This document shows, piece after piece, positions 20,856-30,285 of a stretch of 64,000 nt of DNA. Under the pieces are notes generated by a model, which saw only the letters and a list, made by a program, of their open reading frames with translations, was not told the origin of the DNA and searched no databases. The number at the start of each line of letters is the position of its first letter. Position 1 is the first letter of the stretch. Where the stretch lies: the NCBI GenBank assembly GCA_019918135.1, contig WBZZ01001116.1, positions 21,001 to 85,000 on the forward strand, in the 5' to 3' direction. The DNA comes from Paulinella micropora (taxonomy: Eukaryota; Cercozoa; Imbricatea; Euglyphida; Paulinellidae). The position numbers and the translations under genes were made by a program.

Positions 20856-21441
20856 TGACCCGCATGGGTAAGCGCAGATTTGGCGCCAGGGCGTGCCGTT
20901 TCTCTCCGCGGGAAAACGCCCGGCTTTTGTGCTAGCCTCCGGAACGGCCGGTTCATTCGGCGCTAAATCGTGCTGTCCGGGGGGGAGCCGCTACCTTTTT
21001 CGACCATATCACCGGCAGGGAAGGTCAGGGAGCTAGTGAACGTGACCGCTCCGGTCGGGTCAGGAGGGGGGACCACCACCGCTTTGTATTGAAACACATG
21101 TATAAAGAGCAGCAAACGACAGACTTCGCGAGCACACCCCGGCTTCTCAGTGTGCCGTCGACAAATTTTACATCATGCTTAACGAGGCCACACCAGAGAG
21201 CAGAAGAGGACAATGTGGGGGGTGTGGTTACTGCCCCCCCCCCTCCTCTTCCCTCCTCCGTGTCACCCGGCAGCTTCCCTGGGTAACCAAAGAAGCAACG
21301 ATAGCGGGAGGAGGGAGGCAGAAGCACTGGCTAGGGAAAGGGGGGGGGGGGGAAGGGAAGGGAAGGAAAAAAGCTTCCCCTCTCCCCCCTCCCCCAACAT
21401 CTTTCCACTTTGTAAAAGACACAAAGAAGAGGGCGCTACAC
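20856..21441. other. Intergenic, repeat-derived
   Basis: An inverted, diverged copy of the 9040-9180 block (ggcgcc, ggaacggccggttc, ttcgaccatatcacc) occupies 20880-21010. A tgtataaagag TATA-like site lies near 21096. G/C tracts follow. No gene supported. Confidence 0.45.
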
Positions 21442-21612
21442 ATGTCCCAACCTGCTCCGGTGCAAGCCGCTGCACAGACTGGCAAGCGTGCCCTGCCGTC
21501 CGTTGAGAGCAAAAGCAATGCGCTCATACCAGAGAGCCCGCGCAAACGTCCATGCAACGAAAAGGGGCCCAACCACAGAGTCTGGCTCGGCGAATACGAT
21601 AGCACGAACTGA
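21442..21612 (+). CDS. 56-residue basic-patch peptide, possible truncated gene
   Basis: Begins with ATG at 21442 and encodes a Ser/Ala/Lys-rich peptide with ESPRKRPCNEKGPNHRVWLG before the stop at 21612. The PRKRPC patch resembles the N-terminal PRKRRC and PRKRH patches of the nearby F-box/LRR genes, so this may be the surviving 5' end of another family member. It is followed at once by a half-palindrome (gatatagctgaaaaaggcag). A real short nuclear peptide cannot be excluded. Confidence 0.35.
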   Translation: MSQPAPVQAAAQTGKRALPSVESKSNALIPESPRKRPCNEKGPNHRVWLGEYDSTN

Positions 21613-21764
21613 TATAGCTGAAAAAGGCAGTATCACCGTAAAAACAGTGTAACTTTCCGGGAGAAATTTCGCGCACTATTTTTTTTTTCACTGTTTTTTT
21701 CCTTGGGAGTTGATCCTCCCGTTCCCTTTCTCTGTTCTCCTCCCGGCGCATTCGCTCGCCGATC

Positions 21765-21960
21765 TCTGCGAACCCTCCCGCGGACGTGTGCCAGCTTGGC
21801 TACGTCCTTTGTTCGCAGTACAAAGGCCGCTGGATCACCGCCGACACACTGCAGAATTCGCGGAGCCACCGGCGGAAGAAACGGCAGAAGAGCTGGTGCG
21901 CGTCTTTTGCGACGGAGTGAGCCAGTCAGGGACTGGACTGGAACCGCTGCACCAACCTAG
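21765..21960 (+). pseudogene. Second relic of the 1.6-2.4 kb gene
   Basis: Aligns almost base for base with 1739-1850 (ccgcggacgtgtgccagc, gctggatcaccgccgac, actgcagaattcgc). It then diverges and rejoins at the gagccagtcagggactgg block found at 2051. The segment between is deleted compared with the copy near the window start. Confidence 0.65.
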
Positions 21961-22103
21961 CGCTGAGCCTCATACGCGCGCAGGGAAGGTCGTCCGACGA
22001 CGCGCTGCGCGTGTATAACTCATTTGACCCCTGGGCGACGGACGACCGCCCGCTCCAAGGCCAACAACCACATTTTCCCTGCTCAACCCCCCTGCGCCCC
22101 TGC

Positions 22104-22460
22104 ATGTCGGGCCATCACCACGAAGACGAGAGACCCCGCAAGCGCCGCTGTCAGGAGCCCGCCAACCGGCTCTTGTCCTTGCCCGACGGCGTCTGGTGGC
22201 TGCTGCGAGACTTCGTGCCTGCCAGTCTGGTGTGGCTGGCCTTGTGTAGCAGGCTTGGGCCGACTCCGACGGTGCCTGCCTCGAGGCTTTTGTGTCACTA
22301 GAGCACCTTTACTTGCGGGGTTGCACCGACCTGACCCCGCTCAGGAAACTTGTCCAACTTAAGTGCCTGAGCCTGGTCTCGTCTTCCGCTGTCACGGACG
22401 ACTTCCTGGCAGCGCTGTCGTCGGCTTGCCCGGACCTCCGCACACGGGGTGCTTTCCTGT
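22104..22460 (+). pseudogene. Truncated F-box/LRR gene
   Basis: The ATG at 22104 opens a frame with a basic patch (ERPRKRRCQEP) and a convincing F-box (RLLSLPDGVWWLLRDFVPAS, LVWLALCSR) that stops at 22301. Another frame, from about 22290, continues with typical LRR sequence (LEHLYLRGCTDLTPLRKLVQ, LKCLSLVSSSAVTDDF) until it meets poly-T and the palindrome array at 22.5 kb. A frameshift plus loss of the 3' end has removed most of the protein. It is closest in style to the intact gene at 24016-25332. Confidence 0.7.
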
Positions 22461-23006
22461 GGAAAAAACCGTACGCTATTTTTTTGGGGGGTGCAAATGA
22501 CAATCTCCTCCCCCTCCCCTTTCTCTGTCCCCTGTTCTTTTGTCTCCTTGAGCCCCCCGGGCTCAGGGAAGGTCTCCTTGAGCCCCCCGGGCTCAGGGAA
22601 GGTCTCCTTGAGCCCCCCGGGCTCAGGGGGCTCAGGGGAGGGGGGGCGGCGCCCCCCCCCCCTATATATCAAAAGAGCCTTTCTGCATCCCTTTCCTCTC
22701 CCCTCCCTGAGCCCAGGGGGCTCAAGAAACAGGGGAAGGGGGAGGGAAAGGGCGCAGAAGCTACAAAAAAAATAGGGAGAGAAAGGAGGGGAGGAGGCAC
22801 CCCTTTCTCCCTAGTGCCCCCAATCTCTCTTTCCCTCTCTCCCTTGTCAAGAATTTGTAAATTACTTTTTTTTTACTTTCCTGGCTTCTCTCTTCTCTTT
22901 TCTTTCCCCCCCCTTCCCTCTTAATCTCCTAGTTTTCAGTGCAAAGTGTACGACTTTGTCGAACAGAGGCGCACACGTGTTTCTGGCTCGTGTCTAGGTA
23001 CTAGAT
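22461..23006. other. Intergenic between the F-box relic and a small membrane ORF
   Basis: Besides the triple palindrome it has a poly-G/poly-C tract, another GAGCCC palindrome at 22710-22727, the gcagaagctacaaaaaaaat block seen with other palindromes, and a B-like end at 22935-22965. No gene. Confidence 0.5.
22550..22640. repeat. Three tandem GAGCCCC/GGGCTC palindromes
   Basis: The 34-35 base unit tctccttgagccccccgggc + tcagggaagg is repeated three times head to tail. Each unit is a hairpin of the family scattered through the window. Its tandem form here suggests amplification by slippage or unequal exchange. Confidence 0.85.
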
Positions 23007-23156
23007 ATGAACGTGGGTCCACCAATAATGGGCATGATGCACTACGGCACAGCTTCAATGAGTTTTGGGGCTTTTTTTGGCGGTATGCTGGCGGCTGGCA
23101 TCATTTGCAGTGTGTTTGCAGTCGCGATTGGAATGGCACTTGACGGGCCGGACTAG
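23007..23156 (+). CDS. Small glycine-rich membrane protein
   Basis: 49 codons from ATG 23007 to TAG at 23154. The first 15 residues are Met- and Gly-rich (MNVGPPIMGMMHYG). They are followed by a single hydrophobic helix containing GAFFGGMLAAGIICSVFAV, with glycines spaced as in glycine-zipper helices, and a short acidic tail (LDGPD). Such small glycine-zipper proteins sit in membranes and often oligomerise; viral virion-membrane peptides of this size are common. The family is not identified. The clean end and the strongly amphipathic composition argue for a real gene, but at this length chance cannot be excluded. Confidence 0.45.
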   Translation: MNVGPPIMGMMHYGTASMSFGAFFGGMLAAGIICSVFAVAIGMALDGPD

Positions 23157-24015
23157 AGAGTTTGGTGATAACAGTAAAGACACTGCGAGTCTGCACCAAA
23201 AAAGGAAAGTTGTCAAGGTGTTTACTTTTTTTTTGTTATGCGGCTCATAAGCCCCGAAAAGGCCTTACCTGTGAGCCTTGGCTAATATTTTATTAAAACA
23301 AAAGCTTATGGGTTTACAAGCATCCAACAGAAAAATCTACGATGCCTACCTTTTTAGCACATGGATCGTGACGGGCCTTTGGCAGTCAGTGCAGTGCCCC
23401 TTTTCATGACAGATATAGTGCAGCGCCTTTTTTTTCGGCGCTTGGTTGCTGGAAGACAAACCAGGCAGAGGTCGCAGAAATACCGTGATCGGGCGCGGTC
23501 CTCCTGCCGCCAAGTTCGAGCGCCATGAGCCGGTGGAGTACTCGCTCAAACTCGAACTGTTCCGGACGTGCGTGCCTACATCCTGGGCCACACGAAACTC
23601 TTTACCGGACAGACTACGTTGGCTTGGCTCAAGAAAAAGAGGATAGACAGTTTCCGTTGGCTGGGGGGCGCTAAGAATTTACAAGAGAAAATTTAATAAA
23701 TTTCTTTTGACAAAGCTTTAATGATTAACTGTCACTGTACCAAGGCGCTGGGGAGGCCTGGATCCAGCCCGGGAAGGGGAGGGGGGGGGGATTTGCAGGG
23801 AAAAGAGGAAGGGGGGTTGTCCCTCCTCCTTCCCCGAGGGGGGGGGAGGGCGCAAGTCCCCCACCCCGCAGAATCTCGGCTTGTTTGGCAAGGGTAGAGA
23901 GCTACTAGTGCCGCAGCCTCGACGGAAAAAACTTTTCGTGGAAGCTTGCCGTGTTTAGCGCTGTATTTTCGTGCGCCACAAAAACTGTACCGTAGATTCC
24001 GGTGCTAGCCCCCAA
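23157..24015. other. Intergenic
   Basis: AT-rich around 23220-23330 with a ttttattaaaac 3'-end-like motif. The minus strand near 23346-23590 has a short frame with HEKGHCTDC, perhaps a shard. An inverted A repeat lies at 23668-23722 and G/C tracts at 23780-23850. No intact gene seen. Confidence 0.45.
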
Positions 24016-25332
24016 ATGCCGCCACGCCCGCGGAGTGGTGACGACTGCCTGCCGGCGGCGCGCAAGAAGCCGCGGCCGAATCTCTCGACGGACGTAGCCC
24101 TGCTGATCTTGTCCTTCCTACCGCACCAGTACCTGTTCCGTCTCTTGTGCCTGTCACGGGCGGGCTGGCTGGGCCATGCCTGCTGGCAGCGTGCGTGGCC
24201 GCCCGACCTACGGCTGCCGTGCCTGCCCAGCCCGCGCTCGTGCGCTGTGCTGTCGCGGCACGACAGCTCGTTGCTGCACCCGGTCGTGGACTCGAGCGTC
24301 TCGGCGGCGGGCACCCTGCGTACCTGCCGGGCGTGGCTCTGCGCCGCCCGTTCCGTGCGTTTGGTGTCCTGGAACGCGCCGGACCGCACGTCTGAGCTCA
24401 ACTGCCTGCGGGGCTGGCCCCATTTGGACACACTGAAGTTCGAGCACTGCCGTACCTTCCGGGACGACGAGGCGCTGTGGCCACTGGGCCTGCTGTCGGG
24501 GTTGCAGAGCCTGGGCTTCGTGCGCTGCGGCACCGTGCCCGACCTGCGCTGGCTGGCGGCCCTGCCCAACCTCGTGCGCCTATCGCTGGAGGGTGGTAAG
24601 TGTGCACGGGCACGGCTGCACGAGGCGCTGCGCGGGTTGCGGCAGCTGCAGGAGTTGCACCTGCCACACTTTGGTAGATCGCGCTGCCCCGTGTCCTTGG
24701 CCGGGCTGCGCGGGCTGCGGACGCTGAAATTCAGCCGGGACCAATCGGTCGGGGCTAGCGTGCTGCCGGTCCTGGCGGACCTGCTGCGCTGCTTAGCGCA
24801 GCTCCCCGGGCTGCGGCGCTTGTGCTGGCACGACAGCAACGGCCTGCTCAGCGACGAGGTGCTGCAGCTGGCCAGCCCCCGCCTGCCCCGCGTACAGAGT
24901 TTGTGGCTCAGCAACGCCGGCCTGCGCACGTCGGCCTTCTTCGGCCAGTGCCTGCCGGCCCTGCGCCGCGCCTGTGTGGTGCGGGTCCTGTTCCTGCAGG
25001 ACTTGGACCACCTGGTAGCCACAGCCGAGGAAGTAGTGGTGAGCGGGAGCGCGTGCCTGCGCGGCCTGCGCTTCGGCGACGCGTACGCGCTGCGCCGACT
25101 GAGGCTCGTGGGCTGCACGGCGGACGTGGACGGCGGCGCCCTGGGCTACACGCCGCGACTGCGCGCCCTGGACGTGCGCGAGCACGACGGCGCCCTGACC
25201 AACCTAGACAGTCTGGCCCGCCTGCCCGCGCTGGCTAGCCTGGACCTGCGCGGGACCCGGCTGAGCAAGACCAACCTCGACGAGCTCGCGAGGCTGCGCC
25301 AGCGTACCGGTCTGCGCGTCGTCACGTGCTAA
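24016..25332 (+). CDS. F-box/leucine-rich-repeat protein
   Basis: 438 residues from the first in-frame ATG at 24016; the frame is open further 5' but only from a GTG. Residues 15-21 form a basic patch (ARKKPRP). They are followed by an F-box (LSTDVALLILSFLPHQYLFR, LLCLSRAGW) and then at least ten leucine-rich repeats, for example LDTLKFEHCRTF, LQSLGFVRCGTV, LVRLSLEGGKC, LQELHLPHFG, LRTLKFSRDQ and a final LASLDLRGTRLSKTNLDEL. The protein ends cleanly after the last repeat. F-box/LRR proteins are substrate receptors of SCF ubiquitin ligases, acting in cytosol or nucleus. In viruses they usually redirect host ubiquitination. This is the best-preserved family member in the window, with no frame disruption. 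Confidence 0.88.
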   Translation: MPPRPRSGDDCLPAARKKPRPNLSTDVALLILSFLPHQYLFRLLCLSRAGWLGHACWQRAWPPDLRLPCLPSPRSCAVLSRHDSSLLHPVVDSSVSAAGTLRTCRAWLCAARSVRLVSWNAPDRTSELNCLRGWPHLDTLKFEHCRTFRDDEALWPLGLLSGLQSLGFVRCGTVPDLRWLAALPNLVRLSLEGGKCARARLHEALRGLRQLQELHLPHFGRSRCPVSLAGLRGLRTLKFSRDQSVGASVLPVLADLLRCLAQLPGLRRLCWHDSNGLLSDEVLQLASPRLPRVQSLWLSNAGLRTSAFFGQCLPALRRACVVRVLFLQDLDHLVATAEEVVVSGSACLRGLRFGDAYALRRLRLVGCTADVDGGALGYTPRLRALDVREHDGALTNLDSLARLPALASLDLRGTRLSKTNLDELARLRQRTGLRVVTC

Positions 25333-26502
25333 CCGCGGCGGTCTCCCCCCCCATTCCCCGTACTACTTATTTGACGGCTTTTTAGGTTTTGACGGCTTTT
25401 TAGGTTTTGCCATCATGTTTCTGTGGACACAATCATTGCCACACAAGGACGGCCTGCAGCATGCACATGAAATCAGCGGGCACGCTCTCGAGTCCCTCTT
25501 AGAATGTACGAAAGAAACTTAATAAAAAAAATCCCTGACAAGGTTTTAATCTTGGTAAGAAAGATTCCTGTTGGAGCAAAAACTCAGCTTCTGTCTTTGT
25601 TTCACTGTCTGCAAAAACGTCGTCGTCGCTGCTGCAAGCCTTGCAGGTGTGAATTTTCAGCGTTCCTTCAAATGCACCTTTCCATTCTGCCTCAAATCTT
25701 GTGCGAAGGGCTTTGTCAAGCTTTTTTAATTAAACAATTATTGTCTTTTTTTTGTTGTACTTTCTCCCACTCGGGGTGTGGTATAGCCGAATTTTAAGAG
25801 TGATATGGTTAAAAAAGGCAGTTCTACCGTAAAACCCGGAGGGCGCTGCCTTTTTTGGCCATATCGTACGCACAAAAAACTTTGCGCCAAATTTCCTTTG
25901 GGGGTGTGCAAATGACAAATCCTGCGCAACTCTCCCCCCCCTCTCCCCCTTCTTCTTCGGGGAGAGGGGAGGGAAGCGGGGAGAGGGAAGAGAAGGGGGA
26001 AGGGGAAGAGAGAGGGGAGAGGGAGAGAGAGGGGGAGGGGGGCTCCCCCTTTTCTTCCCCTTCCCCCTCTTCCTCCCCTTCTCCCCTCCCTTCCCCTCTT
26101 CTCTTCCCCCCCCCCCCCAAAGAAAGTCTGCCTAATTTTGTTCCCCATCCTCCCTTTTCTTTTCTCTCGCCCTCCCCCCTCTCCTTGAGCCCCCTGGGCT
26201 CAGGGGGCTCAAAAAAGGGGGCAGGAAGAGAAAAAAGTGGGGGGGCGCCCCCCCCCCTCCCCCTCCTCGTCTCCAAAAATCCTTTCTACAACCTCCCCTC
26301 TCCCCTCCCCTGAGCCCAGGGGGGCTCAAGGAGCAGGGAGGGGGGGGGGAGAGGAAGGGCGCAGAGGCTTCGAAAAAAATAAATACATGAAACTCCTCCA
26401 CTAAGCATCTCTCCCCCTCCCCTCCCTTTCCGACACCAGCCCTCTCCCCCCCCCCCTCTCCCCTCGCAGGCTCTTCGCAGATTTTAGTTTCTTTTTTTTT
26501 AA
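25333..26502. other. Intergenic repeats
   Basis: A direct repeat ttgacggctttttaggtttt (25370-25410), an inverted A repeat (25503-25558), the palindromic element at 25802-25865, long GA/CT tracts (25940-26120), and two GAGCCC palindromes (26186-26212, 26311-26330) flanking poly-G/poly-C. No gene supported. Confidence 0.6.
25802..25865. repeat. Palindromic element (gatatggc-cgaaaaaggcag family)
   Basis: Arms gatatggttaaaaaaggcag and ctgccttttttggccatatc pair almost perfectly around a 24-base spacer. The spacer (ttctaccgtaaaac) differs from that of the 15.2 and 19.7 kb copies but matches the half-element at 21613-21655, which defines a second subfamily. Confidence 0.8.
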
Positions 26503-27243
26503 ATGTCAGAAGTTGTGGCCAAAGAAAAGCTGGTGCCCTTGCTCCCGCTGCTGGTCAAACTGCTCGGCTGCTCAGAGCAGAACGCGCGCCTCTATTTAGA
26601 AAAAGCCCGGGCAAGCGCCAACAAGCAAAAGGCAGGCGACGGAGCTCTGAAAACCCGGCTTGTGCGCTTTACTCAGGGAGACGGCTCCTGGGGGCCTGCA
26701 GTGCAGTGTGTATATTTGAACGACCTTTTGAATTTTCTCGGCATTGTGCTGGACTCGGTGCGCCTGAAAGACGATGACTCTTGGCTGTTGGACGACAAGG
26801 CGGGGAGGGAGGGGCTGGCGGCCATCGAGAGACAGCTGTCAGATCTGCACCCATTATCCGAAATACAGACGCGCCCGGTCTATTTAGGGCGTGTAGTACC
26901 GCTTTGCAACGAAAAACGCTTCATGTCGCGCGCGCTTGTGAGAAGATGGATCTTGGAGAACCGTCGGCTCCCTTGCTTTTCTCAATATTTTGATACGGAC
27001 GGACGAAGGAGACTTTTGTTCAACATCGATCACATCGTGCCGACAGCGCAAGGCGGGCTGGACCATCCACGCAATTATGCCCTAATCCCACAGATCATGA
27101 ATGCCAAATTTGGATCCATGCTATTGCCAGCCAAAGCCACGTACTTGTCGCCGGCGACAACGCGCGCGGCTCTGCGTTTTTCCGCGCAGGCCTCCCGTCG
27201 CGCCATGCAGGGGCTCGACCTCTCCGACCTCGAGCTCTGGTAG
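26503..27243 (+). CDS. HNH-type endonuclease-like protein
   Basis: 246 residues; the ATG at 26503 follows a T-rich leader. The C-terminal half has LLFNIDHIVPTAQGGLDHPR followed by NYALIPQIMNAKFG (residues 172-204). This matches an HNH fold: D-H-I-V-P with D176/H177, the GG-x-D turn and N191. The first cysteine pairs found in zinc-bearing HNH enzymes are absent. The N-terminal part (about 1-120) is helical and unrecognised, with SEQNARLYLEKARASANKQ. HNH proteins are metal-dependent nucleases, commonly homing or selfish enzymes in large viruses. The last 89 bases are repeated just downstream at 27297-27395. Nuclease activity is inferred from the motif only. Confidence 0.7.
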   Translation: MSEVVAKEKLVPLLPLLVKLLGCSEQNARLYLEKARASANKQKAGDGALKTRLVRFTQGDGSWGPAVQCVYLNDLLNFLGIVLDSVRLKDDDSWLLDDKAGREGLAAIERQLSDLHPLSEIQTRPVYLGRVVPLCNEKRFMSRALVRRWILENRRLPCFSQYFDTDGRRRLLFNIDHIVPTAQGGLDHPRNYALIPQIMNAKFGSMLLPAKATYLSPATTRAALRFSAQASRRAMQGLDLSDLELW

Positions 27244-27296
27244 AGGATTATAATTTGAAGGCAGGTTTTCTTGCCTTCTCTTCATTCCAGCCCGCG

Positions 27297-27395
27297 GTAG
27301 CGGGCTGGACAACGCGCGCGGCTCTTCGTTTTTCCGCGCAGGCCTCCCGCCGCGCCATGCAGGGTCTGGACCTCTCCGACCTCGAGCTCTGGTAA
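27297..27395 (+). repeat. Duplicated 3' end of the HNH gene
   Basis: Repeats 27155-27243 with a few substitutions, including the codons for SAQASRRAMQGLDLSDLELW and a TAA in place of the TAG. A hairpin of the cagcccgc...gcgggctgg family at 27288-27308 sits at the junction between the two copies. Confidence 0.85.
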
Positions 27396-27473
27396 CAGTA
27401 TCACCGCTTTTTTTCAGAAGTTTCTTTTAATTAAAAAAAACTTGTGGATATCTCTTCAAACCTTTTCGTTTTA

Positions 27474-28965
27474 CTAGTCTCGACTGACACTAACACTATT
27501 TTCAAACATATTGAAATACTCATCGTTTGGAGGAGAAAATTTTTTCTTACCACGCACCTTTTTTGGTTGAGCAGAACCTGCATTAGCAGCATGAGGTTCT
27601 TTTGCTTTTACAGGCACGGGGGCAGAGGAGGCGTTGTTGTCCGGTTCAAGAAAATCATTGCACATTTGCAAGCAAGCGTGTGCGTCCACGAAAGCTTTGG
27701 GCTTGACGGCTTCTTGAGAGCCGTAGCCGTCTTTGGCAAACCAGCCGGCCATTCTGTCGACCACCCGTTCGTAGGCGCCCAAGAACTCCTCGTCGGTCTT
27801 GGCAAAGCTTCCTTGGACAGGATACAAAAGGCTCTGTGCATGTGGGGAACAAATGGAAAACTGCGGCCCCTCAGCACGGTCCTGTTCGCTTTGGCAGGAA
27901 TCCACGTACGTCTGAAAAAACAGTTGCCAATCCCAGCCGAATTTCCGTAAAACTGCCAGCTGGGACAGCTCATTCTTTTCTCTGCTATAATAAAAGCGGG
28001 CTTGCTTATACACCTGAGTAAGCCCGTCGTACACCACAAAATAGTCGCGGCAGTCGGCAAAAGGTAGCTTGGCCAGTGGGGCCGATATTTTGCGCACGGT
28101 TAGTCCAAGCCAATATTCACTGTCCAGCCCTTGTCGCATCTGTGCAATATACTCTTGTCTCTTCTGGACATCATCGCCGACTAGCTCTGCTTTGGCGCCT
28201 TTGTACACATGAGTGAAATCAAACAAATAGGTTCGCATATTTCTCAACAACAGGTCAAGCATGGCCAGCGCATATCTGTCCACAAAATCTATTTTGGCTT
28301 GCAACAACACTCGCGCTCTCTCGATAACGACTGTTTTCTCCTCCTTTTGATCGCTTTTGGTGTCGAACACGTTGATCCTTGTGCTTCCGTAAGTATACTC
28401 CTCTTCCTTTGCGTTTGTCTTCAGGAATAACAGAATGACATTAGGCCCCATGGAGTTTGTAAAGGGCATAGTCAGGTCGGCTACCGCTGCTATGCATTGC
28501 GCTTCCCCTTCTGTAGGTACTGCCGTAGCGTACTCCGAAGCCTCCAGCGCCGTCTGCTTCTTCGCGTCTTGTTCCAACACGCGAGCAAACACCGGACGTC
28601 GATTGTCTTCCCAAGCTCTGTAGCAGTCAGAGGCTTTCTACACTCATACGACAGACAGGTGTACATGGGTCCCAATTCTTTTAATGTGTTGTTGCCCACG
28701 AGCCTATTGTTACCGGCAGTAAGGTAATCACCTTTCTCTCTGTCTGGGATTACAGTCTTGGAAAGCCAGAACTGTGTTTGCCCATCTTTCTTCTTGCCCT
28801 GCAATTCAACCTGCTCTTTATTTCAGCTTGGGCTTTCTTGGCCCTGGCCATCAACAAATCGACGGTAGCTTGTTGCAGTCGAAACGAAATTTGTGAGTAC
28901 AGCCTGCGCGTGGCTTCGGAGGTAGAATCAAGAGCGGACTTGACGGTGATTGCTGCATCATCCAT
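27474..28965 (-). pseudogene. Unknown protein, broken by frameshifts
   Basis: Three consecutive minus-strand frames read as one protein of about 495 residues. Segment 1 runs from ATG 28965 (MDDAAITVKSALDSTSEATR), segment 2 covers about 28800-28600 (GDYLTAGNNRLVGNNTLKEL, CLSYECRKPLTATELGKTID), and segment 3 runs from about 28620 to 27474. The last has no ATG at its start and carries VILLFLKTNAKEEEYTYGST and GLTVRKISAPLAKLPFADCR. The C-terminus is Lys/Ala/Pro-rich (KKVRGKKKFSPP). The family is not recognised; the mix of helices and a basic tail would suit a structural or packaging protein, but that is a guess. Two indels are needed to join the parts. The neighbouring nicotinamidase relic shows the same kind of damage. 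Confidence 0.55.
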
Positions 28966-29043
28966 GTCCCTCGGCAGAAGTCAGGGATATTTTCACTGGG
29001 CGTGGCCTCTTTTACCTCCGAGTCTTCCGACTCATCTTTCTTC

Positions 29044-29966
29044 TTATTGCCCAATTAACCGATTTCTTATACGCCAGTGTTGCCGATTCGACGACGGTAA
29101 CGCTGAATTTTTTCTCCAGCAGCCTTTGACAGTTTCCCGGACACAGATTTCAGTCGCGCATCCGACCACGCAGACGTTGCGGATGCCCTGCGCCTTTAGA
29201 ACCTCGGTCAAGGTACATCTGGGCGTGGCGATGCTCCAGGGGTTCTGGTTGTAAACCTCGCTCTTGCCTGTCTCTCTTTTGTCAAAAATGGCAGAATAGG
29301 CATCGAATCTGCGGTCCGTGCCTTGTCGAAAAACATTGTTTGGTTGCGGGAGCTCCGGGGGCAAGCTAAGCGTGCCTCTTTCCAGGGCGGTAGCATTCAA
29401 ATAATGTAAGTATTCCAGCGCCGGCTCTGTCACGCTCGCCCGGCTTAAACGCAGGTGCTACGTCGTGCAGCTCGTCCAGGATGTCAGAGCCCCAACCACC
29501 CATGACACAGTGGACAGGCCACAGCTCTTGATTTTGAACACGTCCGCTTGATGATACGGGCTTTTTCCACTGTGTCCCCCAGCGGAAGGCTGCGTTCTTC
29601 AAGGTATACGTAACACCGCTTTCATCTCGTGTATATGTCTTAAAGCAGTCTCTGTCTCGCGCTGCTGGATTCTGCCTCCGTGGTTGTTTTATTTGGTCTA
29701 GTTTGTACGTGGTAGATCGAACTTGCAAAGGAAATGTGGCCGGGCTTTACCGTTTTGTTGGGACCTGCGCATTCCGCTGGGTGTTTGTCGCGTGTGAACA
29801 CCACTAGGTCCCAGCCAGGAATCTGCACCAAATGGCGCACATTATTGATGCACGTTCCTCTTGTGTCTTCGTTTCCAAGACTCAGTGATCCGCGCCTGTG
29901 CATAAAACCGTTCTGCATGTCTACGACAATCAGAGCCCAACCCGGCTGGAGCAAAGGGATGGACAT
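29044..29966 (-). pseudogene. Nicotinamidase/isochorismatase-family relic
   Basis: Starts at ATG 29966 and spreads over three frames, with shifts near 29710 and 29430. Cysteine-hydrolase signatures occur in order: LIVVDMQNGFM (nucleophile-activating Asp), VVFTRDKHP, QELWPVHCVMGGWG (metal His region), GTDRRFDAYSAIFD and CVVGCATEICVRETV with the catalytic Cys. Working family members hydrolyse nicotinamide to nicotinate for NAD salvage, at about 200-230 residues with a D-K-C triad. Here the position of the usual Lys before G-T-D appears to be Gln (FRQGTD), so activity would be doubtful even without the frameshifts. It may have been a captured host gene. Sequencing indels remain an alternative explanation for the broken frames but not for the Gln. 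Confidence 0.65.
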
Positions 29967-30089
29967 TTGGGTGGAGTGTGGCGAATCTACAGGTCCTTTG
30001 GCCTTTTTCTTATTAATAATATTAGTACCAAAGCCAAGAGAAAAAAAGAATATTTTGACAATTAGTCCTGGCTGCACAGCCTGTTCTCA

Positions 30090-30200
30090 CCTCCCCCCCC
30101 CCCCCCCGCCCTTCTCTCCCCCTTTCTATCTCCCTCCCCTCCTCCCCTCTCGTGTTCCTCTCCCATTTTCTCCCTCCCCCCTCCCCCTCTCAACTCTTTC
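30090..30200. repeat. Pyrimidine tract in divergent intergenic region
   Basis: A run of 15 C followed by a long CT-rich tract lies between the divergent nicotinamidase relic and the next plus-strand gene. Confidence 0.7.
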
Positions 30201-30285
30201 TCTTTATTTTTGTGTCGCGTTCACACACACACACGCGAAAGAAATCCTGTTGTGTAGAGTCGACGAGTTTGCCTCGCAGGCATGA

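Noticed and set aside
23955-25118. 387-codon open frame antisense to the F-box/LRR gene
   Set aside because: It is a GC-driven shadow. The plus strand has the F-box, regular LRRs and a clean start, while the antisense product is Arg/Ser-rich with no motif.
26503-27243. The HNH gene as a restriction-modification component
   Set aside because: No methyltransferase or specificity gene is nearby, and the motif alone fits selfish nucleases equally well.
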